Source of the DNA: Isoetes taiwanensis
Lineage: Eukaryota > Streptophyta > Lycopodiopsida > Isoetales > Isoetaceae
Direction of reading: 5' to 3'
Assembly: GCA_021234155.1 (NCBI GenBank)
Contig: JAJEKV010000050.1
Location: 9,928,495-9,992,494 of the forward strand
Length of the DNA: 64,000 nt
A program made the position numbers and the translations under genes. Of this stretch, positions 1 through 12,369 are shown piece by piece (the first letter of the stretch is position 1; every line of letters begins with the position of its first letter). Under the pieces are notes generated by a model. It had not been told where the DNA came from and did no database searches. It was given only the letters and a program-made list of their open reading frames with translations.

Positions 1-580
1 TGCTTTATTCAACCGAAGAAGTCTCATCCATCGCGAATTTGATTTCATATTGCACAAAAATACCATCTTGGGTCTCGGCCTTGGCATCTTGAAAAGCAAA
101 CAAGTCAAATTTGAGGTAGAATAAAGATAGAAAAGCAAATCGATCTTCTAGAACCTCACCTATGCTACAACATCTCAAAGTCTTAATCACCCCCTACCTC
201 CAACCCAAAGCCTAGACACCTGGAACGCCTGCTGAAAACCTCTCCTCATGATTTAGGCTAGACAACATTTATTCTTCAAATCTCGCTAGTGGGAAGGTGT
301 CGAGTTTCAAGAAAATTCCCATCGGGGGAAGTTTGAGTTTCAAGAAAAAAATTTGTTCTTGAGAAAATATTGAGAGGGAGATTGCTCAAATGTTCTGTGT
401 ACCAGCATTTATTGCCACAGACATGCCTTTTAACAAAGGTCTTGTTTCTCATTGGATGTAAGCCGATGTGGAATTTTGGAATTTTATGGCAAGAGATCCC
501 CATTTTTCTAATGAGCTATTTTGGTCATGCACTAATTCTTACTTTTTGCCTTTATCGCCTTTATACCAAGACCGGCGGAT
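1..580. other. No recognisable gene; decayed intergenic DNA
   Basis: Short open frames occur on both strands, but none shows a recognisable domain. It may be the continuation of the copia-like remnant immediately to the right, because an integrase domain would be expected here on the minus strand, but no integrase motif could be read. Confidence 0.5.
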
Positions 581-584
581 GTAA

Positions 585-745
585 GATGAATCTATTTCTC
601 CTCATCTTGCATGCTGACCGAAGAAGCCCAAAGTTTTTTCGACACCCATGGCTTGGAAACGAAGTCAGAGTTGCTAGAAGCTGATAGCGCAAAGCATTTG
701 ACTTGAGAGTGTCGATGGTGCCAAAGCTCGAGAGCCCAAAATCTT
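585..745 (-). mobile_element. Ty1/copia-like pre-integrase (GAG_pre-integrs) trace
   Basis: On the minus strand a short frame contains LWHHR (712-725), followed by a V-x-x-P-W stretch. In the next frame there is a C-K-M-R-R-N-R-F tail. Copia polyproteins have LWHxRLGH, then a V-x-GLP stretch, then C-x-x-C-x-x-GKQ-x-R-x-x-F, just before the integrase core. What is seen is this order in miniature with at least one frameshift; the second His of the zinc-binding pattern is lost. No integrase catalytic D or E was found to the left. It is a non-functional fragment if the reading is right; the match is short and may be chance. Confidence 0.3.
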
Positions 746-2018
746 GAAGAACCTAGTAAGAGCATTGCAATAGTTGAGATGCATTTATTTGGTGTTATTG
801 TGCTAGACATGGCTAGTTTGAATGAATAAGATGGCTCCTTCCTTCCTCGGCCATTTAACCCGCTGAGTCATATCCAATGTCTCCATTGATTGCTTTGGCT
901 TGCCCATGCAAGTGGAAAACGTATTCAATCTTTAAGTGACCTTGCATCAACAAAGTGGATCTAGCGAACATTGTCTCTTGCTGGCAAAAAATGAGATGGT
1001 GGTGTTAACAATTTCATCAATAAACCCACTTATGGAATGAAGTGCAAATCACCACACATTGAAGTCCTTTTATTGCCTTTTAATTTGTGAAGATATATTC
1101 CACTTTGAAGAATGAGAATGATTTCTTATCAGTCTGACCGAGGCTAATCGGCCTATGGGACTAATAAGAGCGCAGCAAACTTATTACCGCCCCGGTTAAA
1201 ACCGCCTGGCGGTTTCGAGGGAAACCGTGGCGCGACAAGAATGCCGCTAAACCGCATATTAATAAGTATACATCGTATATATATACATGTCAGTGGTGTT
1301 CGAGACATAGCTGATCTCGCATGTCCATAACCTCCTGAAGTGGCGATCCCAGCACCGCATCGATGTTGTGCTCAATGTCACATAACGGCCGGCCAGTTCA
1401 CCAACTCAAAGATAGCCACCGGAATTTGATCATATGCCGCAAACTTTGAGATTCATCCCTGGCCTGACCCATTTGGCGCGATTGACAGAGCATGTCTTGG
1501 CGGGTTTCACCAATCCATTCGCTCCGCCTCTAATTCACATGCCTCGCAAGCATTGAGTGAATGAAACGGCAGCCTTTTCAGCGGCAAGTGGTACCGTAAG
1601 CATTATGGGTCTGCCCACCGCGGGACGGTGGCGCCGATAAGGTAGTCAAGCCTTGACAAATTCAAGGGCATTACATCCTAAAGCCGCCGGTGCCAAGCCA
1701 AGATATTGCTCTGTTATGGCGATTCGCCGCTGTACATATGTAATCTCGTTCTCGCGACATTCCACCTAGCTAACCGATTTCTTTTTTCTCCAAATAGAAG
1801 CCTTTGAGGTGTCAGCGTCCCATTGCCATGATATAAGCTAGTTTAGGAGCATCTTAGCATCGCCCATATTGGTTCACCTTCTTAGGTATTAGACAATGTG
1901 ACGATCAAGGACCTCCTAAGAGGCAAGAACTCGCCTCTTGCAAGTAGAATTTGATATGCACTACGGACTTCCACCCCTAGTGCTCACAGATTGGGCAAGG
2001 CTTCGACTGCCTTCCAAG
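746..2018. other. Intergenic stretch without recognisable gene
   Basis: No open frame with a family resemblance was found. The most notable element is the small perfect hairpin at 1199-1215. GC content rises locally between about 1180 and 1740, with several CGG/CCG-rich patches. Nothing else could be supported. Confidence 0.5.
1199..1215. repeat. Perfect 8-bp hairpin with 1-nt loop
   Basis: AAACCGCC-T-GGCGGTTT is a perfect inverted repeat. It sits in a local CCG/GGT-rich patch (1185-1245) containing further CCGGTT and AAACCG words, so a larger but imperfect fold is possible. No role is inferred. Confidence 0.8.
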
Positions 2019-2800
2019 TCATTCCGGCAAATAGTGATACTCATCGGGTCCCATACTTCCACCCCCATGATAAAAAGGATGCTCTACTAAGACCTCAACA
2101 GTGGACCGATGGGCCCAATCATACAACTCCACTTTATGACTATTGTTTTGTATCGTGATATAGGTGCCTTCCACACACTGTGAGTCGTGATGGATAAACT
2201 CCAAAGACATAGTAGAAGGAACCCACCCCAAATACTTTGTATAGGATGCAACTTCCATTACTCAAGCCTGTAACCAAGTAGTGGTATCTTCACGACGGAA
2301 GATGATATGAAACCACCCATCTTGGCCACATGAGCACGCCATGGTAATGTCCGTGGTATCGATGTCGCTGTATTGCCCGGCTGGTGTAAGTTAGAGGTCC
2401 ACATCATCAAGATATATTAATTGTCCGATGATCTCGATAGAGAAGGTGAGCTCCATCGCTTCCATTATCAGCAAGCCAGTCACACTGATCAATGTAAAGC
2501 CTGCGGGGAGAGGGCATGACGAACCTCCGGATACTACTATCAAATGATTGCCTGGCTCACGTAGCAACCTGGCATCTTTTTCATATAGTTCGGCACGCAG
2601 ATATTCTCGCAACGGCTGCGAACCCCTACCGCTGCAGTCTTGCCTGCTTTTTCCTGCTAAAGGTCAAACCTTCGCAAAATCCACAAAAGCAACAATATAG
2701 ATCCCGGTCGCGTTCCTCGCCTTCACCAGAAGTTCTAAACGGAAGATGTGGTCAATGGTTGAGTGCCGGTTCCGAATCATGCCTCGGGTGAGGCCCGCAC
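2019..2800 (-). mobile_element. LINE reverse transcriptase remnant, non-L1 type
   Basis: Read from 2800 down to 2019, one dominant frame carries the order of motifs of a non-LTR retrotransposon reverse transcriptase. A degraded Q-x-GF-x-x-GR-type block leads into H-STIDHIF (about 2770-2745), then FVDFAK (the first catalytic Asp region, KAFD in family members), then G-x-S-x-CPL-x-A (GVRQGCPLSP in the family), then YLDDVDL (the YADD catalytic box, about 2395-2415), and finally a thumb-like V-A-S-Y-T-K-YLGW (F-x-YLG in relatives). The 2612-2019 part is one frame interrupted by two stops, after DVDL and after WLQA, and at least one frameshift separates it from the STIDHIF block. The STIDHIF/FVDF style differs from the usual plant L1 form (D-x-EKAYD) and resembles RTE-, CR1- or jockey-like elements. 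Copying activity is lost. No endonuclease domain or 3' end was identified. Confidence 0.72.
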
Positions 2801-5800
2801 TTCACGCTTCCTCAAGGAGATGCATATGCGCCTAATGTTGAGACTTTGAAGCTTATGTTTCTAAGCCCCATCTAACCTATTATAAGGAATTGCCACATCG
2901 AAGTTGGTATTACCTTCTATGCAGTAGCAATTGAAGCTCAGGAGGAACTTGGAATTTTGGTCGGATAAGGATGACCAGAAGTGTTAAAGCATCAAGTTAC
3001 CAAACCAGTCGGGAGATAAGCATTGTGCCATTTTTGTAGTAATAGGTGCATGTAGATCTGATTCTGTATTAATGAACACTCAATATTGTAGTGACTGACT
3101 CGCTATTCCATGAAATAGAGATTTGGCCAAGCATTCCCTCAAAAGATCCAAATAAGAATAAGGGGGATATTTCACTAATCCTCAAATAATACATTTTGAA
3201 GCTAATGTTTCCAAACATATACTCAAAACAACTCCCCATTAAATCCCGTAATTATATGGGAAAATTAGGAACACAGTCTTAAATGATCCAAAAATATCAA
3301 AGATAATAATGAATATATTGCTGCAAGAGCACAGTGTTCATGGCAGCTGGAAACGCACCGGTGTCATTCAAGTAAATAAAGATGATATATATTTTATTTC
3401 TAACATCTTCACATCACAAAGTACCTGCTACAACATGTATGTACTAATTACCTTGAAATTATGGCACTTTGAATGAATCTGTAGTCTAGATACTTTAAAT
3501 ACAATTACGCATTCTGTGCAAGCGGCTTACTTAAAGTGTCTTCGGTGGTTTTTGCGTAGGTCTCTAACATGCTTTCTCACACCCACACAAGTTATTATGC
3601 AAAATAAATAACGATCATAAATGCCCATATTTTTAGATTTAGCACATGATTCCCGTGTCACCTAAATACATCATGTAAGCACAGTGCTCTAAGTTCATTC
3701 GACCACTCATCTGCACAGTAACTGGCTCAAAAAAGTCCGCCAGAGAACTGCAGAAGCTATCTTTGATAGAATGTGAATAAGATTTTCCTTACACATCTTT
3801 CACCGCAGACCGTCGCTACCAATGACGCTTCCCTAGATTCTCGTGTCGGCGGGATGGTAAGAATGCCCCTTCCCCTTCACATTCCATATCACAACTTCTA
3901 ATATATACCAACAATGTTGTCTTAGCAAGGATGTTATGAAAAACTCACAGAGTATAGATGTGTGCTTCACATCATCCATTAGTCCAATATCTAGCTTAAT
4001 AACAAGTGTTTTCGGGATTTTGCACGCTTTTTATTAAGGTTTTCCCTACGATTCGGACACGTATTCACGCTGGATGTACTAAACAGCCTCAGAGTGCATC
4101 CTCTTTCTCGCCGGCCGATTTAAAAAAAGAAATCATGGTTTTAATTTTAGTGCCTTTCCTATTCATAGCCCATGTTTTCTTGTACGAAATTGCAAGGTGT
4201 CTACTTTAGGGTTACAACCATGGCTTGGAGGAGTTAAAGTAGCCCACCTTGCTTCAATTGGTGGCAAACTTTTGGCCTATTTGTACGGATAAGAGTTATT
4301 TTAAAGGCGAATATTGTTTTATCATTGGCTGCTTATTAAATGTATGAATGAATGCGTAATGACCAACGGAGTTCGCTTTCAGTCTCTGCTATCAACCAAA
4401 GACACGCTCACGTAGTCGACGATGGATACTCAAAAGAAGATAAACCACTAGAATGCAATCCAGAAGACTCCGCTAAGCTTTCAGTCTACTGAAAACATCT
4501 TCCATTTATAGATTCTGTATGCAAATTTGATTAATATGTAATGGAATGGAGTCGGTCGACCGATAAGCGTCGGCACGCCGCCATCGTGAGCGCCGGGCAG
4601 ATAGCCACCGCCTCGCTAACGAATCGGACGACCGGTTCATTTCACGGCCAAGATAAGCGGTAGCGCCCCGAGTCTTCGTGCTGTGAAGGCTGCGCCATAA
4701 CCAGAAGTTCGTAGGCTATGGCTTGAAGTTTAGGTTCGGCTGGGCTTCCGTACATTGCCAAACAGTTCGGCTCGGCTGGCGGCCGGTGTCGTGCTTTGAG
4801 TTCCTGCCGCGGCCATGAAAATGGAAGTTCCGTTTTGTGCCTAGCTATGGTCGTGTGGGTTTAGAGTTCCGCCGCTTCCTCTCACCCACAAACGCTGAGT
4901 AACGGGTTGTAATATGTCAGCAAGAATGCTACATTGATTTTCCATTCTTGATTAAAATGGTTGCAACGCGGCAAGCTATTATTGGTCGAAAACAAGAATC
5001 TACACCAACTGGTTTTGAGCAGAATGGTGGATGTTCTCGAGTGACTGCACTCAGGGAGCTCGCAGGCGCCACCTATCGCAGTCATAGCAGCAAGAATGGT
5101 CGAATCCCATGCCATTTCCTCACCATGTCAAGGTAAGGCAGCCAGGTTTCGAGGATGATTATTACCTTTGCCGAAGCCAAGAATGGTTCACAGCTGATGC
5201 AGCCAGACCACTGCCTCGTATTTTGCCCGGGAAGCCATATACCGGCTATTTTGTACACGTAGGGAGAGGAGGTGTAAAACCCGGCATGTAAATTTGGCCG
5301 GCCTTGTTTTGGATTCCGTTAAAAATAGGCTTCAGCAGAAAAGCATAAAAGCTTTGGGATTGTATGGCAGGTATGGAGGTGTGGCAGAAAACCCTACTGT
5401 AATATGTATCGTACTTGAGAGATGGATAAGTAAATCGCGATAGATAAGTAATAGACATATAATCTGCATTAGCAGATATCACAATCAAAAGCTGTAAAGC
5501 ACTAGAGTGGCCATCTGGTTCAGCCGCCCGTATGTCAATTTTGCACCATTCACAGTAATCGTGTTACAGTGGCAATTAGATTGCTTGACGTGGCAAAACT
5601 GGTCAAATCGAAATGGGTGGCAGGTTGGATGCCAACAATATCATACAGAAGCGATTTTTTACCGGAATTTATCAACAGCTCTGGTCAACACGCCCTGAAA
5701 AGTCCTTGTGTTTCTTACGTTCGATGCATTTGCTCGCATGTGAGCTGCCTGTATTCCGTTCGCTGCCCCGCCTGCTGGGCTCCGCTGGCGGTGATGGAAG

Positions 5801-7479
5801 AGTAGCCAAAATCAAATCATTTCCAAAGTCTTTACGTTCGACTTTTCATCCCCGCCTGTCCCAAGCATACCATCAGCAATTAGGTGATTTTTCCCCCGAT
5901 ATTTGTATATGCAAGCTTTGCAAGAATGCCAAATGTAATGAAGAAGAGAGGTAGGTTGGTTGCTTAGGAATTGTGCCCTCTGCTTGTGTGTGGTCGCCAT
6001 GGCATGAATGGGCATTGGCAGCTGAATGTTTCGAAGTCAAATTAAGGTGTCCTTTTCCTCTACTAAATTATTTTACAGATGGTAATTATATGAAGGATGG
6101 AGAAGATATGTAGGGTCTGGAAACGTGCGGTGCTCATAATATACCAGTGATGCGGAGTTTTGCAAGCCGCAAAATCAGGAAATTAACAAAAGATAAATTG
6201 AATAGCATGATGTTGGTAGGGGATTTCAATATGGTGGAAAGGTGCTGAAGATGAGGTTAACTTCCTCTGTATGATAGTGTAATGAATCACTTTCGAGGCC
6301 GGAGTTTGAGGAGGTTATTGCATATCTACCAGAGGGGAGGCGACATCTCCCCACCCCAGTCCCGAAAGATTAACTAATGAAGAAGTTGGTGCCCCAGCCC
6401 ATGGCGATTCTTCAAGATTGAAGCCCCTGTATGCCTGATGTGCTTAAGCAAAGTAAGCTGCGCTTCTAGACCGGGCGTGTCAAGAATCCTTCTCCTGAAT
6501 CTGTGTGTTTGCTCGTAGCTATCGCAAAGATCAAAGAGCTCAAAAGAAGAACCTCGAAGACATGCAAGGAATCAGAATACATCAAATCGCACAAACCCAA
6601 GAGTTATTTGGTCTTTTCTCAGGTTTCAAGCAAACGCCAAGAGGCCTATATTCTGCCTCTACTTAATTACTTTTATCATCAGATGGGCACGATTTAAAAG
6701 CGTAAACATACATTTGTGACCATTATTCATGTACCAAGCCAGAAAATCCTTCAAGGTAGAGGTTTTAAATACAGAAATACAAGTAGCCAGTTTCTTTTGG
6801 GCAGCAAAAAGCCATTGGGGCATCTATATAATGGATTTTATAGTGCAGGAACAAGCATTCAAGCTTTTTGCACCATTGGAATCACATAAATGTTTACAAC
6901 CGACCTTTGCCATCACAAAACAATAAAATCTTGATTGAATCACATTCTGAACTAAAAAGACTTGATTTTCTTTTCCAGAGTGGATTAGAGTTCGCTTGAA
7001 TGCAAAAAGACTAGTGTAACGAGCTCTTTAACGGCGTAGCGGAGTTAATCTCTCGCTAACGCATCAGAAAGCAAGTGATAATCCATAGAATATTCCTCAA
7101 AACAATATTCTCAAGATTATATTAGAGTATCTATGAATACTAAAAACTAATATTCTAGAAATTATGGATTTTAACCCCTTATCTTCATCCGCTAACCGCT
7201 GGCAACCATTTGACCGTTAACTGGTGAAAGTGACCTCGAGTAAGGTAACTATAATCCATAACTTTGTGATTTGAAAAAGAACATTTATCAAATGTACACC
7301 TATTTGAAATGCGTAATTATAGTTTCACGGTGTAACGGATGGATTGGAGAAGGAAGGGCCTAATGCTCACATGATAGGTACTATGTGAATGATAAGGAGA
7401 TGGTCGGAATCTCAGCCCGCCAATGTACGTGAGAATGCAATCATAATTTGGTACTTATTTGCTCCCATGATAGAAAAGA
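2801..7479. other. Long intergenic stretch, nothing recognised
   Basis: Open frames of 60-113 codons occur on both strands (for example 5613-5954 plus), but none has a recognisable domain, codon bias or neighbour support. Base composition alternates between AT-rich (3000-4500) and CG-rich (4550-4850) blocks. No tandem array, long inverted repeat or RNA gene was seen. Confidence 0.5.
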
Positions 7480-8610
7480 TAGTGTAAAGCCTTTAAAATG
7501 GTATTTAAGATGAATAGACCAAGAATCCACAATTCCACTGATAGATGTAAGAACATTTGGATTTCAACTTATAGCCAGCCAGGCATGCGTAAAAGCTATG
7601 GTAACAAACTTAAATCAAAAAATTTGCAAAGGAATGGGGTAAGGGTGTAGTTTGAGCGTAGTGCTGCAAGTGGATAGGTTGTATGGAGAACTATAGGTTG
7701 TATGGAGAATCAGGACCCATCGTAGCGAGTGAGACGATCTCAGAGAAAAGAGAGACACCGCCCATCGCGATAAGACAAATAGGGTCTGTTAAAATTTTGC
7801 AAGATAAGGTGGAGCTGAAAGAAGGGGATATGTGCTCTAAGTTCTTCTTCAGAATAGCGAGACAAAAGAGATAGAAGGAAGCACTTTCATCCTTGCGATT
7901 GCATTGCAGGATGGGTCAGTTGTTATGGATCACAAATAAATAAGGGATTTCCTATACATGTATCTCCGTACCTGCCCGGCGCATTGACTTCCGTGATCGT
8001 TTGAAGACGCTGCCATCTCCAAAGTCAAGTCAAAGATGCCAGACTCAAAAGGAGTTGTTGGATCGGCCTTTATCCATACAAGAATCGCGGGAAGCAACTT
8101 TTATTTTGGCTAAGGATAAATGTCCTAAAATTGACGAAATTCCCATTGGGTTGCAAATTGGGAATGGCTCGAGGAGTATGTATATCAAGTTTATAAAGAA
8201 TTTTTGAAAATTGATACACAATGCGAGACTTATACGTGTAGCGCTATCGTTACACCTCTAAGGTTGCCAAAGATCCCAGACAATAAATGATCGAGACCCA
8301 TTACGCTAGGTCTCTTAAGATTATTACTAAAGCTTGTGCTAAAATTCTTAAACCCATTGTTATGGAACATATATCACAAGTGCAGTCGGGTTTTCTTCCC
8401 AAGAGAAGTATTCTCAACATTGCATCAGTATATAAGGGTTTATGGTTTATGCTAGGTTGTAGCAATGACGAATAGTTCATTCTGCCAGAAAATTGGATAA
8501 GGCATAAGATTCTCATAGTCGGTCCTTGTTGAGAAAGATGCTTCTGGCATTTGGATGTGGAAATGAATTTACCGCTTCAATATCAAGTGTTTAGAAGTGG
8601 AGGAGGATGC
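7480..8610 (+). mobile_element. L1-type plant LINE ORF2 remnant (linker plus reverse transcriptase)
   Basis: Successive plus-strand frames follow the order of a plant L1 ORF2. KAFKMVFKM and YGNKLKSKNLQRN (about 7485-7645) correspond to the linker after the endonuclease. EGDMCSKFFFRIA (about 7815-7865) corresponds to the L-x-x-GD-x-N-x-KFFH block. RPLSIQE-x-x-EATF-x-LAKDK-x-P (about 8060-8130) corresponds to the EI-x-x-A-DKAPGPDGF block at the start of the reverse transcriptase. SLKIITKA-x-A-x-ILKPI followed by QSGFLPKRSI (8310-8415) is the SLCN-x-x-YKIITK ... Q-x-GF-x-GR-x-I block. M-L-x-AFG-x-GNEF (about 8538-8570) is the LGF helix. Stops and frame changes separate every block, the conserved PGPDG is broken, and the catalytic FxDD box was not found. 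A 19-bp tandem duplication lies at about 7675-7712. The element is 5'- and 3'-truncated and inactive. Confidence 0.85.
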
Positions 8611-8779
8611 CCCAAGAAATATGGGACCATTTTCTTGGTTGGTTTTGAATAGTAAATGCTTAATTGTTGTGTACTACTCTTCATGATCCATTTTGAATAT
8701 GGAGATATTACACCATCCAGCAACAAGTGTAATTTTCATATTTAATTGAGTTTTTATCTTTCAATCCCCCCAAAATGAG

Positions 8780-8890
8780 GGTGTTATGCCCTACTATAAT
8801 AAATGAGGGTTGGAGGCCCAAGTTTGTTATAGTAGGGACATACACACACGAGTTCAAGGGTGCTATCTGCCATAACAAACTGGGCCCGAG
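8780..8890. repeat. MITE-like patch with nested inverted repeats
   Basis: CCCTACTATAATAA (8789-8802) is repeated inverted as TTGTTATAGTAGGG (8824-8837), with one mismatch. A second overlapping pair, GGCCCAAGTTTGTTAT (8815-8830) and ATAACAAACTGGGCCC (8873-8888), is nearly complementary. Two interleaved stems in 100 bp immediately after a LINE suggest a small non-autonomous DNA element or a folded LINE tail. No clear target-site duplication was found. Confidence 0.5.
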
Positions 8891-8894
8891 ATTT

Positions 8895-11380
8895 TTATGG
8901 TGGTTTTATGGTGGTTTCCATAATTATGGCCATTTAGCGCAAACGTGACTAGTGCTTGGCAATTTCGGCCGTGTTATTGATGGTTAACACCACTACTATA
9001 AAACTTGAGGCCGGTTGTTAAGGACTTGTTGTACCATGTAGCAAGAACACATTTTTATCCTTAAAAAATGGAAGAAGATGATGTTTAACCTTAATTCGAG
9101 TTGTTTAGAAGAATAGGTAAGTATTCATCTAGATCAATACCTCATTTTGCTTTATTGTGGAAAATAGGGGCGGGATTATATCTTAGATCAATACCTTATT
9201 TAATTGTAGAAACAAAGGGACGAGATTATTTTTTATTGTACATGGTTTGTTGTGGTATGCATATGCTAAATTAGTATATTTCTTTTGCATATGCCAAACT
9301 CTAGTAAGAGACTCGCAAAGAACACAAAAACCGATAGGCTTGTCATTCATCAGTATACAATGTTTGAATAGTATAGGTGGGGTATTCACTATAGAACAAT
9401 GTCGAAGCCAAATTCCATAAGAAAAGCAAGCAAAAGTATGCACATGCAATAAATAAGGGTATTGGCGAAACTTCCTCAATCGGGATGAAACCGCCGCCGT
9501 CGAGGAAACCCTAATGAGAGTCGGTCGCCAACAACCTCGATGATTGCCTAGAGAATCAAATGAAGTGGGGTCATGTTCAAGCAAGAGTGAGTGAACCGGT
9601 GGAGACTACGTAATATCTAAAAAGTGGAACGCATGGAGCACCAATAATGGTTATATGAAGAATGCTCATGGCTGAGAAGCGCCACCTAAACAACAAAAAC
9701 AACCCGATAAAAACCGATGAGAGTGGTTAGTAACTATGATGTATAAAAATTGTCACTAAGTGCGTAAGAAAATCCAAAGATCACCCTGGCGGGCCGAAAG
9801 ACAACAACACACCGCCGGTGGAATAAAGAAACACCATGTAGGTTGGACACTAAACACCATAGCAACATCCGCCGTAGGAGGATAATAGAGTCGGGCACCT
9901 AGTAAAAGGAAATAAACATGAAAAATGAAACAAACTCCAAATAATATAAAACGACCGTAAGTGGGGGAAGCAATGGCGCAGCAGACAAGCGTGAGAAGAC
10001 GTCAATAACCAACCACAAGAATGAACAATGCATATAGAGCTACTTGTCCCTTCCCAGAATGCCGATCCGATGGCTCAGATTATGCCATTCTAGACACAAA
10101 GACCGGCCGACAACCAAAGAACTTCCTTTTAAGCCAAGACGACAAGAAACATCAAGACATTGAGTTAGCCGAAAATCACGTAGCAAGAGTGAGACACCGA
10201 CATCCGCCTTGACCATGAGCACCATCATGTGAAGCTCCTTGGTTCGCACCTGTTGAGGCACTGCTGCGACAAGCAGGGCACGAACCGTATGGGTGAGGTA
10301 AGATGATGGCCAAGGATATAGGGGAAAGAGAAGGCAAGAGGATCGGGGTCAAGATATAAGGAGAAGGAAGGTGATGACCAAGGATATGGATTCTAAGCAT
10401 AAATATTACAAAATGAAGGACAAGCATCAATATAATGATAGATTGTAGAGCAATTTCTCGAAAAGAAAGGTAATAACGTAACATAATGTAAGCTTAGGCA
10501 CGAATATGAGAAAATATGATGTCGGGCATGGAAACAAATGCAACAAGAACGGCGCTGGCGGCGTCGCGTCATGGGTATATGAGATGAAAGGGGCGAAAGA
10601 GTGCCAGCGCTGGGTTAGGAGGAATTTTGAGATTGGCGATATGACAAAGTGGAGCTGGCTAGAACAAAGGATCCAAAAATGAAAAATCTGGACAAGGTTG
10701 CAATAAAAAGGTAAAAAACGTCAATGGCATCAATAGATCATGTCTGTGACGAGATTGTATAACGCAATAAAAGATGTGTGAGTCTGAAAAAATAAATATA
10801 AAGAAACTAACCTAACCCAAGCTTGAACCCACGCAAAACAAGGAATATGGAAAATACACACAAGAACATATCTTTTAAGAAAGCGAAAAACAATGGTAAA
10901 GAATCGATATATGAACAAGAATCAAGGAGCACAATGGCCCCTAGGCAAGTAGGGAACACCCAGATAGATGCCTAGAAGGCTCAAGACCTACGCTGGAACC
11001 GCACGATTCTGACACAAGAAGGCAGGTGCCTCCCGGTGGCCTTAGCCAACGCCTTGATCGCCATGAATGAGATCTCGCCAGTGCCTGATGCATTTAGGGT
11101 TCTAGAATATTCTAGAACCTCTAAAAGATAATCCCTCGCGATATGAGGAAAATGTGAGGAAATGTTTTACAAATATCGTAGTGCACTTGGCAAAGGTGTG
11201 TATTCTAAAACCCCTAAAAGCGCAGTTCTAAACCGTTGTGCAAACACCTTTGCATCCATGTGATGATCATCTTTTGTACACACGAGACCCTTATCGTCAA
11301 GTTCGAGTACTGCCCAGCCCAGACCGCCTGTCGCCTACCAGAGGGGATGGTGTGAGACTTAATATTTTATCATACCTAAC
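8895..11380. other. Intergenic stretch, nothing recognised
   Basis: A 133-codon open frame on the minus strand (9584-9183) is the longest, but it matches no family I know. Purine-rich stretches on the plus strand (about 9600-10950) produce long pyrimidine-biased frames on the minus strand that are probably compositional. No RNA gene or repeat array was seen. Confidence 0.45.
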
Positions 11381-11389
11381 ATTATTTAA

Positions 11390-12350
11390 ATGCCGATAAA
11401 ACCGCACCTTTTGCATCGAGCATTAGCCAGGATTCTGGCAGTTCGTGTTCTATCACCGATAAGTAAACTTCCCAATCGCCAAAGTAATATGATTGTCGAC
11501 GAAGAAACTTGAGTCCACCTCGAACCCTGGTCCCCGCGATCATCAATCCGGGTGGTGGCGCAGAGCGATCCGGGAAAGTATTAACCGGTAGGGCTCCAAT
11601 AGAGAAACATGAAATACCGGATAAAGTTTCAACAACCGGAAGGAGCTCGCAGTCGAATGCCACACGATTTGAGTCAACCGTAAGCGACCGGGTACACGAG
11701 GTCGCGTTGTTGCGGTGGACGGTGCAGGGAGGTCCCACGGCAGCCGCATTGGGGTTACCAACGCGGAAATTTTGGAGCTCGCCATGCAACCGGCAATGCC
11801 GCATAACGCCTCTGCAGTTCTGGCGGAAGATGATGCCACGTAAGATCCGACGGAAGAGCCTGAAAGCCAAGACGAACACTAGGATGATCATCGCAGTCAC
11901 CTAGCTGCACACAAGGACCAACGAAAATGTAATTGTTCGTAAAGAATGAGTCCGCGAGGCATGTACCGAAGTTATTATAGGCAACCCTAGCCTACGAAGA
12001 GACCACCCACCACTCGCCGATAACCGATAAAGAACCTTAAATATTGCCCGTGAGTCCGATGAAAGCCTCGCCCATTAGTTTCTAGATGACACCAGATGTC
12101 GTTGAGCGCCTGCTATGCACAACTCCAAAAGCCGCCTAAAACCTCGGGCGACGAATCAGGGTCCACGACATCGCCGACGAACACCCGGCAAAACCAAAAC
12201 TATAAAGCCCCAATTGAAATCAGCACATAAGTGAGCTCCCGCAGCTCCTGACTGATCGAATCGTAGAGGATAATGGAATCTTTCCGCAGATGGTGCTATG
12301 AGAGGCCAAAAAGATCGAGGATGAAGAGGATCATTATGCGAAGAAGAGAA
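11390..12350 (-). mobile_element. Ty3/gypsy chromovirus remnant: end of integrase plus chromodomain
   Basis: Read right to left, the minus strand gives the ordered signals of the C-terminal half of a chromovirus polyprotein. An FW-x-x-C block (about 12130), a degraded H-x-x-T-x-GR block and QYLRFFIGYR (about 12055-12025) match the HPQTDGQTERVNQ-LEQYLR region of the integrase core. AYNN (11971-11982), then S-x-FFTN-x-Y, match the AYNN-x-S-x-G-x-SPF block. YPVFHVSLLEPYR (11623-11585) is the near-invariant HPVFHVSLL-PY motif. A proline-rich spacer follows, then DWEVY and ESW-x-M-LDA (about 11470-11400), the DWEGY ... SWEP-LDA core of the chromodomain. At least four frame changes and several stops separate the blocks, so it cannot be translated. 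Protease, reverse transcriptase and LTRs were not found to the right. Confidence 0.85.
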
Positions 12351-12369
12351 ACTCAAGAGCAATGGACAA

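Noticed and set aside
6729-6926. HWGIYIMDFI as a gypsy integrase W-x-x-x-x-MDFI block
   Set aside because: The following DRFSK/VVVD region is missing in all frames.
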